Shown here piece by piece: positions 1 to 11,867 of a stretch of DNA of 64,000 nucleotides. The translations under genes were made by a program, and so were the position numbers. Position 1 is the stretch's first letter, and every line of letters begins with the position of its first letter. Source of the DNA: Galerina marginata (taxonomy: Eukaryota; Basidiomycota; Agaricomycetes; Agaricales; Galerinaceae); NCBI GenBank assembly GCA_023014335.1, contig JAECYW010000006.1, positions 1,364,001-1,428,000 on the forward strand. The letters run 5' to 3'. The notes beneath the pieces are model-generated. The model saw nothing but the letters and a program-made list of their open reading frames with translations, was not told where the DNA came from and did not search any database.

Positions 1-963
1 GACCTGCCTCGCGCGGCAGTCCGTAAATGTATCTTCGTACTTGCATGTAGTTCTCGTTCAGCCGTTCTGTCATGGCGTCTTTCGAATTTGGGAAACCTCA
101 AACGGACGATCCTAGGGACTGGCTCGCCAACTCATGTCCCTGATGCTGAATCTCAAGATGGCGATGTAAGGGAAGAACTAACACCCACTTCCTCCTTCCT
201 GTTTGGTAGCCTGGGTCAACTCGTGTTCGAATTGGGCAACCATAACCAAAACGGACAGCCTGCACCATCGCCCACGTCGAACTGGGGATCTTCTTGTGTC
301 CCTGATCGTGTATCTCAAGATAAGCGAAGAACGACGACATCTGTGATGCATATCCATCTATCAAACCTAAAGCACCTTTCTTCCTGTTCTGTCCTTCTGT
401 CAATTGCACACCACGTTATTTGGGAACCCTGCCCGACCCACTAACGGATGTCCTCATTCAGGAGCCGCCTTCCCTCGTCCTCAATTAGAGCTCGACAAGG
501 GCTCAATTCCCAGTATTCACTGGTGATCTGATTCAACTCGTGTTCACGATTGTGACTCTCAACGTGATGCTATACTCTATGGTTGTGCTTGGGAGTGCAT
601 CCTCGACCTTTGTAGAAATAAGCATGGTCCCCGTTCCCCTGCCCAACATGACTGTCTATGTGCCAAAGTGGGAAAACGTGCTGTTGGCGGCTAATTACAC
701 TGCTGGAGTTGGATTATTTCGACGGGGAGTTAAAATGCGACGGCTAGTTGTTAGGATTCCGTCTCCATGTTTTTCATGATCTCCATCTGGCGTCAGGCTG
801 CAGTCACTTCACTCATCCGCTACCAAGTTATAATTATTCTGGACACGCATCCGTGCAAAATCTGGCTTTCTATTCATATCATATCATATTACGTCACCTC
901 AAAGCGTAATTAAGCCTCGCCTTCAACTCCCAACTTCCAACCCTACGTCCAACCCAACGTCCC
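1..963. other. Gene-poor left edge with imperfect internal repeats
   Basis: I see no convincing gene. Around 136-175 and 292-330 the same phrase recurs (CCCTGAT, then a T-rich link, then ATCTCAAGAT), followed in both copies by a GCGA/GAAGAAC stretch, so a short segment has been duplicated about 155 nt apart. A third weak echo (CAACTCGTGTTC) lies at 221 and 534. The open frames here are short and lack codon or motif support. Confidence 0.4.
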
Positions 964-1524
964 TTAGCTATGCAAGCAAGCAGCCGAGTTCCGGTTCGGC
1001 GGAGGCTTCGACCCCTTCGGCAGAGGCTTCGACGGAGGCGCCTTCAAGTTCCCCGGTTTTCCACCCGATTTGCCGCCTTGAGGAAGACTCCCCTTTGTCG
1101 TCAACGTCAGTAAATTATATCTACCATGAAAATGTAAAAGCTGACGCACTCTCAGTTTGTTTAAGATGTTCGAGGTGAGCCCACGGCTGTCGAGGATGAC
1201 GATAGCGGGGTAGTCGCGCTGGTTATTGTCAGGATCTTGTCAGGCGGGAGGATGTGCATTGGGGAGTGGGATGGACGCACGGGTGTGTGCTCGAGCTCGT
1301 CTCGGTCGAACAGGGAGAGAGATCGGAGGACGAGGATGTTGTCGGACGCGTCGAAGCGTTCGGTTAGACTGGATCCAGAGGAAAGGGTCAATGTGATATT
1401 TTTCGTAGCAGATCGTGCCATGTGGTGCTGCATACCTTTGGAGAGGGTCCGGTACTGGTGCAGCGCTGGACAGGCTGACGGAAAGGCAGAAAGCGAGGAG
1501 AGAAACGAGTACTGCGCGAGACAT
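964..1524 (-). CDS. Small secreted protein, copy 1 (predicted, 124 aa, four exons)
   Basis: The minus-strand ATG at 1524 opens a typical signal peptide: MSRAVLV, then a Leu/Ser-rich core and an Ala-Ala-Pro cleavage-like site. My model has exons 1524-1436, 1368-1281, 1218-1150 and 1092-964; all introns are GT-AG (67, 62 and 57 nt) and the coding total is a multiple of three. The mature part is an unfamiliar sequence (SLTERFDASDN start) ending in a Lys/Pro/Gly-rich tail. I recognise no domain, so the function is unknown; secretion is inferred from the N-terminus. The strongest support is a second copy at 3274 with the same signal peptide and the same first intron position. The last intron is optional because its 57 nt are open in frame. 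The 3' exons are less certain than the first two. Confidence 0.5.
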
Positions 1525-3039
1525 GATAGAAGTATCGACGACCGGCGTCTGTGGTTATTGCGCTAGCAATGTAAAGGAAGTTAATTATGTAGTTGTTGAT
1601 GTGTGGTTGAAGGCCGGCTTCAATGACCAAAACACCTTTAGGTTGGCGTCTTTTAAAGCTGGAGAGAGCTAGATATTATTAAAATTTGAAGGCTAAATGT
1701 GTACGGCGGTTGGACTGGGTATCATGATGTAGACTATTCTTGGTACGAATTCGAAGACCCTCCGTAATTAGCTGAGATGTGGCCGCGACGGTGGCGGGAG
1801 AGGCTGTGGTTGGAGGGAGAGTTGTACGAAGAGTAGGTGTCCCTAGCCGGTTGAAAGGCAAGAGGTGCCAATGAACCTGCGCGTTGGGTCGAAAGGACGG
1901 GCTGGCACTGGTAGATCAGGTATGCTGCGTTCGATGAGGAATAGGGATTTTACTCTCTTTTTCGGGAAATTACTTGCAAATTACTGGAATTCGTACTTAC
2001 ATCATAGGCAATGATAAGCCACTTTCCTCGGTTGATTGACGATCCATCCATCCGTATCTCACTTCCACTACATGAAGGCTGCTCGTCGCCTGGGGCACAA
2101 TCTTTGTTGCCAACAGTGCGTTCAAATTCCCTTGTTCCCAAAGTGGTCCCGGTTTAGATGTTGGAACAAAAATAGGTCGACGCTGGTATTCGAAGCAGCG
2201 ACAGGTGTCCTACGGAGCGCATATTTCTTGCGCTGTATCTAGCCTGCGCAAACTTAAGGAATTCTGCAAAATGAAAGGAGACGACCCGAACTTCCCAGTC
2301 CAACACTTTTTTCCTTTATCTTGGCATAACCCGATTGTCTTTTGACGATTCACTGCAACTGCGAATTAGATTGTCGATCGATTAGGTGCAGGAGTTTTCT
2401 CGACCTCATTCTTTTCAAGACTTAAAATTAAAACCTCAAACTTTGGCTCATATTACGATCCCACCATTACTATTCTTGTCACTATCCCCTACTGCATACT
2501 CCCAACGGATTCATGAACCTTTGATTCATTTGGGAAAAATGAAGTATGTTTTGGCACTTTCGGATGGACATATTAAAGAAACTTCTCATAATTTAAGGGT
2601 TGTATCTCTTAGAACTTTCAATTTTAGGCTGGTTATACAACTTTAACTTTTGACATTTGTTTTCACGTTCAAGTCTTGTAGTACAGTGACTTTAATTTCC
2701 CCGATTTTCATTATCTGCGGTCCCAAGTGCGGTACGAAGCCCAGAAGCCATAGGGCGCGATTATTTCTTGTGGCCATGTTTTTTATGAAGGATATCTTGC
2801 AACCAATGGCTGTGGAACTTATAGCCATTTGACAAGGTCAGGAAAGTGAATCTAGCCTCAGATGATTCCTACGCACTTTTTTAATTCCAGCTGCAACCGT
2901 TTGGCCGAGTGTGGCACGGGGTGCACGTCCTTCGAGTATGTCTGTAGCGAGGTATTCACGCTATGTCAATCGCCGAACAAAGTCAGGTAGGATCATACAT
3001 GGTCTCGCCAATCTGACGTACCGCTGTATTTCCTCCCTC
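1525..3039. other. Intergenic; upstream half of a tandem duplication
   Basis: No gene is supported. Segments at 1604-1760, 2080-2180 and 2260-2300 have recognisable partners at 3329-3480, 3810-3860/4040-4065 and 4145-4175, in the same order. The promoter and upstream region of the secreted-protein gene was therefore duplicated with it. The 2300-2880 stretch is AT-rich and featureless to me. Confidence 0.45.
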
Positions 3040-3274
3040 CGTGGATAGTTCTCGATTAAGAAGGGAATCCAGACGTCAAACGGCGAGGGCATCGTCATAA
3101 TTGACAGAGCGTTCGGATAGACTACGAGGAAATGTTACCAGTGGTACCAATATACAATTGTATAGCACGTCGTTGGGCTACCTACCTTTGGACAGGGCCA
3201 TGTATCGGGACACCCATGGCCAGGCCAATTGTAAGGCAGAAAATAATGAGAGAAACGAGGACAACTCGAGTCAT
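3040..3274 (-). pseudogene. Small secreted protein, copy 2, decayed
   Basis: The minus-strand ATG at 3274 starts a signal peptide parallel to copy 1 (MTRVVLVSL versus MSRAVLVSL). Exon 1 ends at 3186, followed by a 64-nt GT-AG intron (3185-3122) in the same phase as copy 1. Exon 2 begins SLSER, matching SLTER, but meets a TGA stop at 3078-3076 after about 15 codons. Similarity continues past the stop in the same frame (a Leu-Asp-Ser-Leu-Leu-Asn-Arg-Glu-Leu stretch opposite a similar one in copy 1), so I read this as a nonsense-mutated relic, not a shorter functional gene. No counterpart of exons 3 and 4 is visible. Confidence 0.55.
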
Positions 3275-4774
3275 GATAGAAGGCATCGACGACCTGCGTC
3301 TGTAGCAAATAGGTTGTGAATGGTGGATGAAGGCCGGCTTCAATGAGCAAGGCTAATACCCATGAATTTAGGTCTTTAAACATGAAGAAAGCTGTAATCC
3401 TCCAACTCTCTCAAGCCGTTAGATACCATGATGTAGACTATTATTGTACTTTCTTATCGTTAAGAAGCCCGAGGTACGAAGAAGCTCTTCCTTCGAGATG
3501 GCATTGAAAGCAACAGAAATGGCTGTGATTAGAGGGTGAGCTGGACGAAGACCAAAAATGTCAACAATTGGGTAATGGGGAATTCGAAGAGAGAGTATGC
3601 TCAACGGCTTGAATTCATGGGCCGACAGCAAAAACGGAGAAAGACGCAGATGAGGAAAGAATGGACAAATGGGGAGTGTGTGATCTACTGACGTCATATA
3701 AGAGTATGAAACTCAAGTCCGGTCATTTGCTTTTGCGTCTTATCCCAACCTAGTAACACCATGAGACCGCAAAAAAGGGAGTCTTCAAGCTTCGCTTCTT
3801 GTTTGCTGAGGCACAATCTTTGTTGGAACCATCTTCGAACTCTATTCAAACTCACTCAGCTTCACAGAATTCTATATCGCTGTCTTGACAACGAGCGTTT
3901 GGAGCGTTAGCCCATGACTGTCCCTTTCCAAAACATTTATCAGGTCATTTTGACATATATATAGGAGAGCAATACAGGGCGAAGCCTTTGGACTGATGGA
4001 TAACTGGCCAGCGCGTTCAAGTGCCCTTCTGTAAGTGGTTCTGAGTTCAAGTGTTGGAACAAAACGGACTGATAACATTCAAAACAAGTCAAGGCGCGCA
4101 CTGCCTGGAGTACTTAAATAAATCCATACTACATGGCTTGAGTTCTTCAAAATGAAAGACGATGAGACTTTCTAGTTGGAAACGCCTTTCACAGTAACTT
4201 GGACGACGCCGGACGTGTCGCATCGATTACTGCACAGGTATTTTTTCTTCAAGGAATACACAGTGTGTTTTCCAAAAGCAGAATACAGTTACATACATCA
4301 AGGCTGTGTCGTTGAACAATGGCAACATGGCGCGTCCTTCAAACCCGAGATTCGACGCTCCTCAAATCAGTTACAAGCTATTTGCTGGTCAGGTTTATTC
4401 TGAATCCGGATCGCCTACGAGTATGTATTGGGATTCTTTTTTTTTCACTTCCACTTACCCAAGCTATCGTAATGCTAAAAGAAAGGATATCACAAACCGT
4501 CCTCCAAGCTTCAATATCAAGCTTGATCAGTGGTCAATTGTACTGAAGATCCATAAGTCACGCCGCAGTGTTACGTTTACGAAAAATAATGATGATCATT
4601 TGTCCGATGGTTACGGCTGCATCGCACTGGCCATGGCATCAAAGCACTGAGTAAAACGACCCCGTTTCAACTTGGAGGATATCTACTTACATGCCAAAAT
4701 CTTCAACGAGTCCTCACATCTGTCAAGGAGAAGCTCAAAACAAGCCCTGACACTAACTTTCACCCATAACAGCA
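3275..4774. other. Intergenic; downstream half of the duplication and promoter region of the next gene
   Basis: This holds the duplicated upstream sequence described under 1525-3039. The remainder, 4180-4774, is the upstream region of the membrane-protein gene at 4775. No open frame here has motif support. Confidence 0.4.
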
Positions 4775-7662
4775 ATGGCAGCGAAATCCGCAGAGGCCTT
4801 CGGCATCTCGGATTCCGAACCTCTCAGGCTCAATCCAGGACCACCACCTCGACGGCGATCCACCGTAACATGCAAATGCATTTTCTGGTCTCTGCTCGTC
4901 GTCTGCGCAGTAGGCGGCGGGTATCTAGGCGGAGTGGCGGCGTACGCAGGCTACCGTCACTTGCGTGAGCCCCATCGTGCGTTGTACCAGGACTTGACTG
5001 TGCCATATCGACCGCAGGACGTGGTGCGGCCCCTGGTTGATAGAAATCAGACATTCGACATCGTGGCTACTGTCTGGTTACGCACCGAACGAGAACCAGT
5101 GGCAGCGGCAGTGACATCGACGAACGAGAAGATTGCGCGTGAGGACGATGGGGATAATGAGGTCGAGGAAGAAGGGAAGGCGGTGGTGGGTGGAGAAGAC
5201 CTAGTGAAGCTTGGAGAGGTTGGAAAAGCAGTTGAAGAAGACGACTCGCAACTGTTCGAAAGGGCTATTTTCTCTGAAACAATTTTCCGTGGGATTCGAC
5301 TGAAGGATAAGAACGTTCAAGCATCCCTGAAGCTCCGCGTTCCAACAGAAATTTTGTGAGTCATTTATAACTGATCCTGGAGAAGATGCTGAATCTATTT
5401 CTTTAGTAAAAAACGCGAATTGAACACATATGATCTCCGTGCCTCATTCGTCCTCATACCCACCCCTCCCTCTACTCTGAATCAAGTCGCAAATTATTCT
5501 ACGTGGCTTCCAGACGCGGTCAAATTCCCTCCTTCGCGGTCGTGGCCGTAAGTCTTCATCAAGTAGCTTTCCCAGATGGACCAGCTGATCTCACCCATTC
5601 CTTTCGAACAGGGAAGGATACACACGCACATTGGCGGAAGAAGTCGTAGATGCATACGGCACATTTACGCCCCTGCTGACATTCCAGAACATCAAGTCAA
5701 GATGCGAGTCGTCATCCAACTCGACGACAGGGACTTCGCTTCCAAGCCTTGGAGACGACTATGACGAGGACGAGGAAGAAGATGCACCCACTACGAATCC
5801 TGCAGTCCTAGGCTTATCGAAGAATCGTTTTTCGTCTCAAGGAAAGCCTGTGCTTGAAGCCCACCCGTACATCATAACTAGGCATGTGGAGTATGCTGTT
5901 TACTCCAGACACCCTCTCTGACATAACCGCGATCTCTCCAACAGATCATTCCTCCGCGTCGTCGACATGACGGAACTGTACAACCGCAAAGCCTACGACA
6001 AGGCCCACAAGCAGCTCAAAATGACATCGGTTAGTGCTTTGTTATTGTTCAATCCTACCACCCGACCACAATTCAGAATTTGACGACGAATTTGATTTAG
6101 TGCGGCGACTCGGGGGCTCTGAAAATACTGGCTGTTAAGACTGGTAAACCTGATTGGAGGTCATGCGTTCGCTCGTTCCGGACTCATGGCAATCAAGAAG
6201 TCAAGATTAAGCTGATGAAGAAGAACGAAGAGACCGGAAAAGACGTGGTAGAATGGGCCTATGCGCCTTATCTTTCCGTTACCGAAACCGGTGCGGGGCC
6301 GCTCGTACGTTTGCTTTAAACTTTACGCCCATAATGACGTGCTCAAGCATACTGTTCCGCAGGATCTCGTACCTATCCCCGTAAACCGTGAAGAGTGTCG
6401 AAATCAAAGCTCGACTGAAAACAGTCGGTTATCTTCTCTTCTACTTTTTGTTTTGTTCTGAAATGCTGCGTACAGCTCAAGTTCCAGACGAAGACTTTGT
6501 GAACATCACATGGAATGTCTCATTTATCGGCAGGACGCCAGAGAAGCTCGTACTAGCCGACTTTGTTTCAACCAAACTCGAGTTTAACATGACCGATACG
6601 GAGAGAAATCGGCTTCTAACACATTCTAGTCTAGAAACTACTTGTACGTGCTTTTGGTTTCGTTCCCTGTGACTCAAGTGACTGAAGTTATCAATCGCGC
6701 CAGATGGCCTGTTTGGACATTCGTTCCGAGACGACTACCATCCCCGTCGGGTCGCGGTGCTTCTGACTATAGGGTTGGTTTTCTTTTTCTGCATGCATTG
6801 CTTGTGTCGATATTCATTACAAAACCCTAGAATGCTCTTCCTCGTCGCAGACAAGATCTTGGAATTCCATTACTGGTACTCTCGCGCGTCGACAGTGGGG
6901 ATAGCAGTTACCGGCACTGCTTTCATATCCGGGGGCCTATTGCTGGATTACGTTTTCGAGACCATCTCTGATGGCGCAGAGGCGGACCATAGCACCGGCC
7001 AATGGATCTGGGCCTTTCTTTTCAACGCCTTTTTCCAGGTAACCACTCTTTTGATGCTGAGGGCTGTCACGCGGGCCGAGTTCTATTGGTGGAAGTCGTG
7101 GGTGCCGTTTGTGCGTTTTGCTCCGGCTTCACACTCGGAACGGGCAAGTCAGCGCTTAGAATCTCAGATATCAAGACGTCTCCAGATATCAGTGAGTGTT
7201 TTCCAAACACACGTCTCATTTTTATATCAATCTAAATTTATTGCTTTCCAGATTTTCCTAACAGTCGCGGCTCTCTTTTACACTATCCATTCTCAAAAAT
7301 TCTACATCATCAACCCTCGAGGTATACCCTATTCTCATAAGACCAGTCTATCCGCAGCAGTCGTCACAGTCCAAAACCTTACTGTAATCCCTGCCATGAC
7401 TCTTGGTCGCATCATGCAAGTCATCATGAACTCCAGGTCGCGCAGGTTTGCGGGGACATACAAGCCATGCACGGTGCTGTCCCTCGTTGGGTTCTTCTTC
7501 ACAACGGCGGCCATGGCCCCTTGGATTATTGGCGAAGCGACAGATAACCTTGGATTCAGCATGTTCGCCTTTACTGAAGGCGTTTTCATGGCTGCAATGG
7601 CCTTCCAGGCGCTTAAATATCCTGCGGTATCCCAGGTAGATGAGGACGAGGATGCGAGATAA
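4775..7662 (+). CDS. Multi-pass membrane protein with large non-cytosolic domain, CLPTM1-like architecture, copy A (783 aa)
   Basis: Ten exons (4775-5355, 5407-5547, 5612-5881, 5945-6029, 6101-6304, 6363-6423, 6476-6643, 6704-6773, 6831-7191, 7252-7662) join in frame to 783 codons plus stop. A short basic cytosolic tail precedes one anchor helix (about residues 35-57). A roughly 400-residue soluble domain follows with NQT, NIT and NMT sequons, then about five C-terminal helices. Recognisable stretches are YWYSRASTVGIA at the first C-terminal helix, FYWWKSW, a charged SERASQRLESQ linker, and a late QVIMNSRSRRF segment resembling a PQ-loop. The order recalls the CLPTM1/CLPTM1L family (proposed ER lipid scramblases), but that is an inference from architecture and weak sequence likeness. 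Intron 3 (5882-5944) begins with GC. The tandem paralogue starts at 8854. Confidence 0.85.
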
Positions 7663-8793
7663 AGTAATTTATAACTGTAGGTATATCTAATAACGGATCC
7701 TGACACCCATTCTGTGCCAACGTATTTTCGGTCTCACTGACCACTGACCGTCTAGTGAGATCTGGCGTTTGCCACTTGCTAGAAGCTGACGTCGTCTCTT
7801 GCGGAAATAGGATACAGGTATTAAAGGGACAGAACTGTGAGTCAGCCATCCGACCTGGTCGCAAGCCGCGGGATAGAGGTTCGAGCTGACAGCTGCTATT
7901 CCGCGAGTTGGTCAAGTTAACATATTGGAAATCGTCAATCTTGAGATTTACGGCGGATTGACAAAGCACGCCGACTTCTGGACACCACATGGGTTCTAAT
8001 TATGTTCCCAGACAACGTCGAATAGCTAAATGACTGATCGAATGCCCATGTAAGTATCTCTCTGCCATGGCACTACCAGTCAGGTTACATGTCAATTTAA
8101 TCGAGGAATCTAATCCACGATTGCCATTGAGTCTGGCTTGGCAAAGGGAAGAACCTATTAGCCTGTTAAAGTTGGTGGTATCAAGACCCCAGGGCTACAG
8201 TAGTCGAATGATCTTGTGGGGAAAAAGGGATAAACATTGAACTTCAGTCAAGTTCGTGTGGCCTCGTAGTAACGTATTACTTTAAGCGAATATTCCGCGA
8301 CATTTTCTGCAGAGAAAGCAACAAAATCCTGGTTATGTTTTTGTTTGTGTATCTCAAGTGTTCCGCTATTCACCCCGTCAACGATTGCTGAATCGTTTCT
8401 CCTCACTCCCAACTCCATTGAACCATCTCGGACATAGCAACATCTCCCAATCCCGACTCAGGCTCTGGCAGCTCTGCGTTGGATGGGAACGCTTGACACA
8501 GGAAAAAGAATTGCACTTATTTTTGAATGTCTACTTCACAGTGTTTCCTTTGTCCTGGGCCTTCGCGTGTTGTGGGATCTCTCAATTCATTGCTCATCGG
8601 GAAGTGTCAACGGCACATCTTGATTCTTCAGGCTTAAGACTGCGGCGCCAAAGGATGTGCATAAAATGACACGTTTTGATCGATTGACACAGCCACACAT
8701 TTGTGGTCCAAGAATAGATCATGGCACATGCCAATAGATAGAAGATTATCTCTGAACTCAGTTCCTCTGAGGAGTCAGAACTGACCTAAGCAG
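7663..8793. other. Intergenic spacer between the paired membrane-protein genes
   Basis: About 1.1 kb. Several short open frames occur on both strands, but none has a motif, codon pattern or paralogue that supports it. The right end is the promoter of copy B. Confidence 0.4.
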
Positions 8794-8802
8794 TATATAA
8801 GG
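8794..8802 (+). promoter_or_regulatory. TATA box of membrane-protein gene copy B
   Basis: TATATAAGG lies 60 nt upstream of the chosen ATG at 8854. Initiation about 30 nt downstream would give a short leader. It argues for the 8854 start over an upstream TTG-initiated frame at 8806. Confidence 0.45.
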
Positions 8803-8853
8803 CGCTTGAAAGAGAATACACCCAGCAATACCAAGGGTCAATCCTCGTTTTCC

Positions 8854-11535
8854 ATGCCTGCCGGATTGGATTCAGAAGCTCTCAAACCAGGACCACGACG
8901 ACGTGGGCTTACCGTAACCTGCACTTGTGTTGTATGGACTGTCTTCGTCGCTTTCGCGTTGTGGGGAGGTTACTTCGGCGGCAAAGTCGCCTACGTGGGC
9001 TACCGCTCCGCCCGTGATCCTCATCGTGCCTTGTACCAGGATCCTAGCTTGCCATATAGGCCAGAGGACGTGGTGAGGCCGCTCATCGATACCAACCAGA
9101 CGTTCGACATCGTGGCCACCGTTTGGCTACGCAAAGAATCAGAAACGCAGGGAGAGCTCACAACTACTCCCAGTGATCTGATTAGAGACGACGGTTTTGG
9201 GTTGTTCGAATCAGCGATCTATTCGGAAACTGTCTTTCATGGTCTACGACTAAAGGATAAGAACGTCAAGACCTCGTTAAAGCTCCGGGTGCCAACAAAG
9301 ATCTTGTGAGATCATCTATAACTTCTACGTAGTATGAAGTACTGAATCTTCTTTTAGTAAAAGGAAAGAGCTGGATACGTATGACTTACGGGGATCATTT
9401 GTTCTAGTACCCAATTCTCCTTCTCCCCTAGATCGCGTTTCCGGCTATTCGACATGGATTCCTGACTCTATAGAATATCCTCCTTCAAGATCATGGCCGT
9501 CAGTTCTCATAATGCTTCTACCTTCTAACAGGAAACAGTACTAATGCAATACTCTTTCCGCACAGAGATGGCCATGTACGCTCGCTACAGGAGGAAGTCG
9601 TGGATGCATACGGTACCTTTACACCATTAGTGGTTTTCCACAACGTCACATCGAAATGCGCGTCATCATCCAACCCGACGCTCAATGCGTCAGCAAATGC
9701 CGAGGATTTTGACGGCAGTCCTGTTCTCCTGTCGCACCCGTATATCATAACCAAGTATGTCGAATGCTCATATACAGGATTCTATCGTATCTCAATTGCG
9801 TATTCCGTATCCCTCACCTGCAGGTCTTTCCTACGCGTTGTTGACACAACGAAAATATACAGTCGTGAGGCATATGATGCAGCTCATAAAAAGCTCAAAT
9901 TGACATCGGTTAATATTTGTTCCGCTCGTTGTCCACGTTTACAGCCAAAACTAACAATTGTCTTAACTATTCAGTGTGGAATGGGCCTCAGTTCAAGCGC
10001 TCAGCAAGACTGGAGAGAGTGTAATAGATCATTCCCATCTCATGGTAATCAAGAAGTTAGTATCCAGTTAACGAAAGAGAACGATGGCGGAGACAAGGTG
10101 TCGGAATGGGCTTACGCGCCGTACCTTTCGGTTTCTGAGGGTACTGCGGGACCTTTAGTATGCCCACTCTGCCTTGGAACTGATTTCGACGCTGATCGTT
10201 GGTCACCACAGGACCTTGTAAAAGTCCCGGTCAACCGTGAAGAATGCCCTTACGATGATTTGGCTACAAGTCACAGCAGTATGCGGCGTTTTTCGTCCCA
10301 CTCTTTATAGCAACACTGATAGGCTCACTATTTCAGTAGCAGACAAAGAATTTGTCGACATTACTTGGAATGTCGTGTTTATAGGCAGGACCCCAGAGAA
10401 GCTACGCCTTGCCGACTTTGTCCTGACGTCTAATCTTACTTTCAACATGTCGGACACCGAATATCAACAACACATGTACCAATCTGCTGTTGAGACCTCG
10501 AGTGAGTGATGGCAGTCCTCTTTATTCCTTCCTCTCCATCTGAGAAAATACATGCTGGAATTAGATTCTCTTGTTGGACACTCATTCACTGAAACCTACC
10601 ATCCGCGAAGAGCTGCAGCACTCAGCCTCGTTGGGTGAGTTTCTCGGCTTACGTTCCCCACACTGAGAAGTCAATCGTTCAAAATTTCACAGGACATTGT
10701 TTGATCTTGCACAGGGGATTCTAAACTTCTTTTATTGGTATTCGCGCATGTCAACCGTAGGGATATCTATCACTGGTACAGCCCTTGTGGCCGGGGGATA
10801 TTTGCTGGACTTCAGTGTCCGAGCAGTCGAGTTTTTCTCCTATATTCCCTACGGCCAAAATTTCAGCAGACTCATCTTCTGGGTCGCCTTTCAGGCCGTG
10901 TTTCAGATTACACCCGTTTTAATGCTCAAGACCGTCACCCACGCCGAGTTCTATTGGTGGAAGTCGTGGATTCCCGCTGTGCATTTTGCTCAGGCATCAC
11001 ACTCTGAAAGATCAAGTCAGCGCCTAGAATCTCAGATATCAAGACTCTTCCAGATATCAGTATGTAAAACCCTGTTGCTTGAGTGTATTTCCCCTTTCTT
11101 ACAGGTTCGTCGAATTAGGTCTTTTTAACATTAGGGTGTCTCTTTTATTTCCTCGACTCTCAACATTATTACTTCATACATCCCAGTGGACCGAGCCCTC
11201 CTCCAGACACAGGCCTGCCTGCAGCGATAGCAAAACTTCAGGACTTCATTACAGACCCGGCCAGGACTCTGGGATATATCCTGCAAATAATTATGAACTC
11301 AAAATCCCGCAGGTTTGGTGGAGCATTCCGAGTATGTCCCCAATTAGCGCTCGTCAGTCGATTATTGAGACTGGCGTCCTCATTACCCTGGATTGTCGGA
11401 AACTCCACAATCAGTTTCGGAGTGGCAGCGCTTCCACTCATTGAAATTTCTTTGGTCGCCGCCCTGACATATCAGGCGCGTAAATATTCTTCGGTGTCTA
11501 GGGCAGATGAAGAAGAAGACGAAGGCGCTAGGTGA
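8854..11535 (+). CDS. Multi-pass membrane protein, CLPTM1-like architecture, copy B (711 aa)
   Basis: Ten exons at the same positions and phases as copy A: 8854-9305, 9358-9498, 9566-9754, 9824-9908, 9975-10157, 10212-10278, 10337-10501, 10565-10634, 10693-11059 and 11119-11535. They sum to 712 codons with stop. The N-terminal anchor, DPHRALYQD, NQTFDIVATVWLR, RTPEKL, FYWWKSW and IIMNSKSRRF segments match copy A. B lacks the acidic loop that A has near its residues 110-160 and most of the insert in exon 3, which explains the 72-residue difference. All ten exons are open, so both copies look functional. Direction and spacing (1.2 kb) indicate simple tandem duplication followed by substantial divergence. 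The biochemical role is unknown; the CLPTM1 relation is only proposed. Confidence 0.85.
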
Positions 11536-11867
11536 AGTCAATTGACTCGGATGATCGTGAGTTTGTTGAGCTACAACGAGCCATACAGTACTAGGAATAT
11601 CATGCCTTCCCAGCCACTTACCTTTCATTGTAAATTATTATGGAATTCAAGCAGCGTCGATCTTGTAACTGTGTACTAGTATTTCAAGGCAAACCCGCGA
11701 AAATAAACTGGAAATGAGCCTGACTGGTCATGTCAATCCCCGTTAGTCAGTGTCCTACCGAGATCACCTGATTAGTGCATAACATTCACACGTCCCTGAG
11801 ACCCCAAGCGAGTTGACAGGAACGAAAAAAAGTCCCTCCGACCCCCTTCAACAACGTCGACCACATG
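11536..11867. other. Short intergenic stretch
   Basis: Nothing identifiable is seen between the end of the membrane-protein gene and the remnant that starts near 11868. Confidence 0.35.

Noticed and set aside
8806..8853. In-frame upstream extension of membrane-protein copy B
   Set aside because: It would start at TTG and lies just after the TATA box at 8794; the ATG at 8854 is preferred and still leaves a complete N-terminal tail and anchor.
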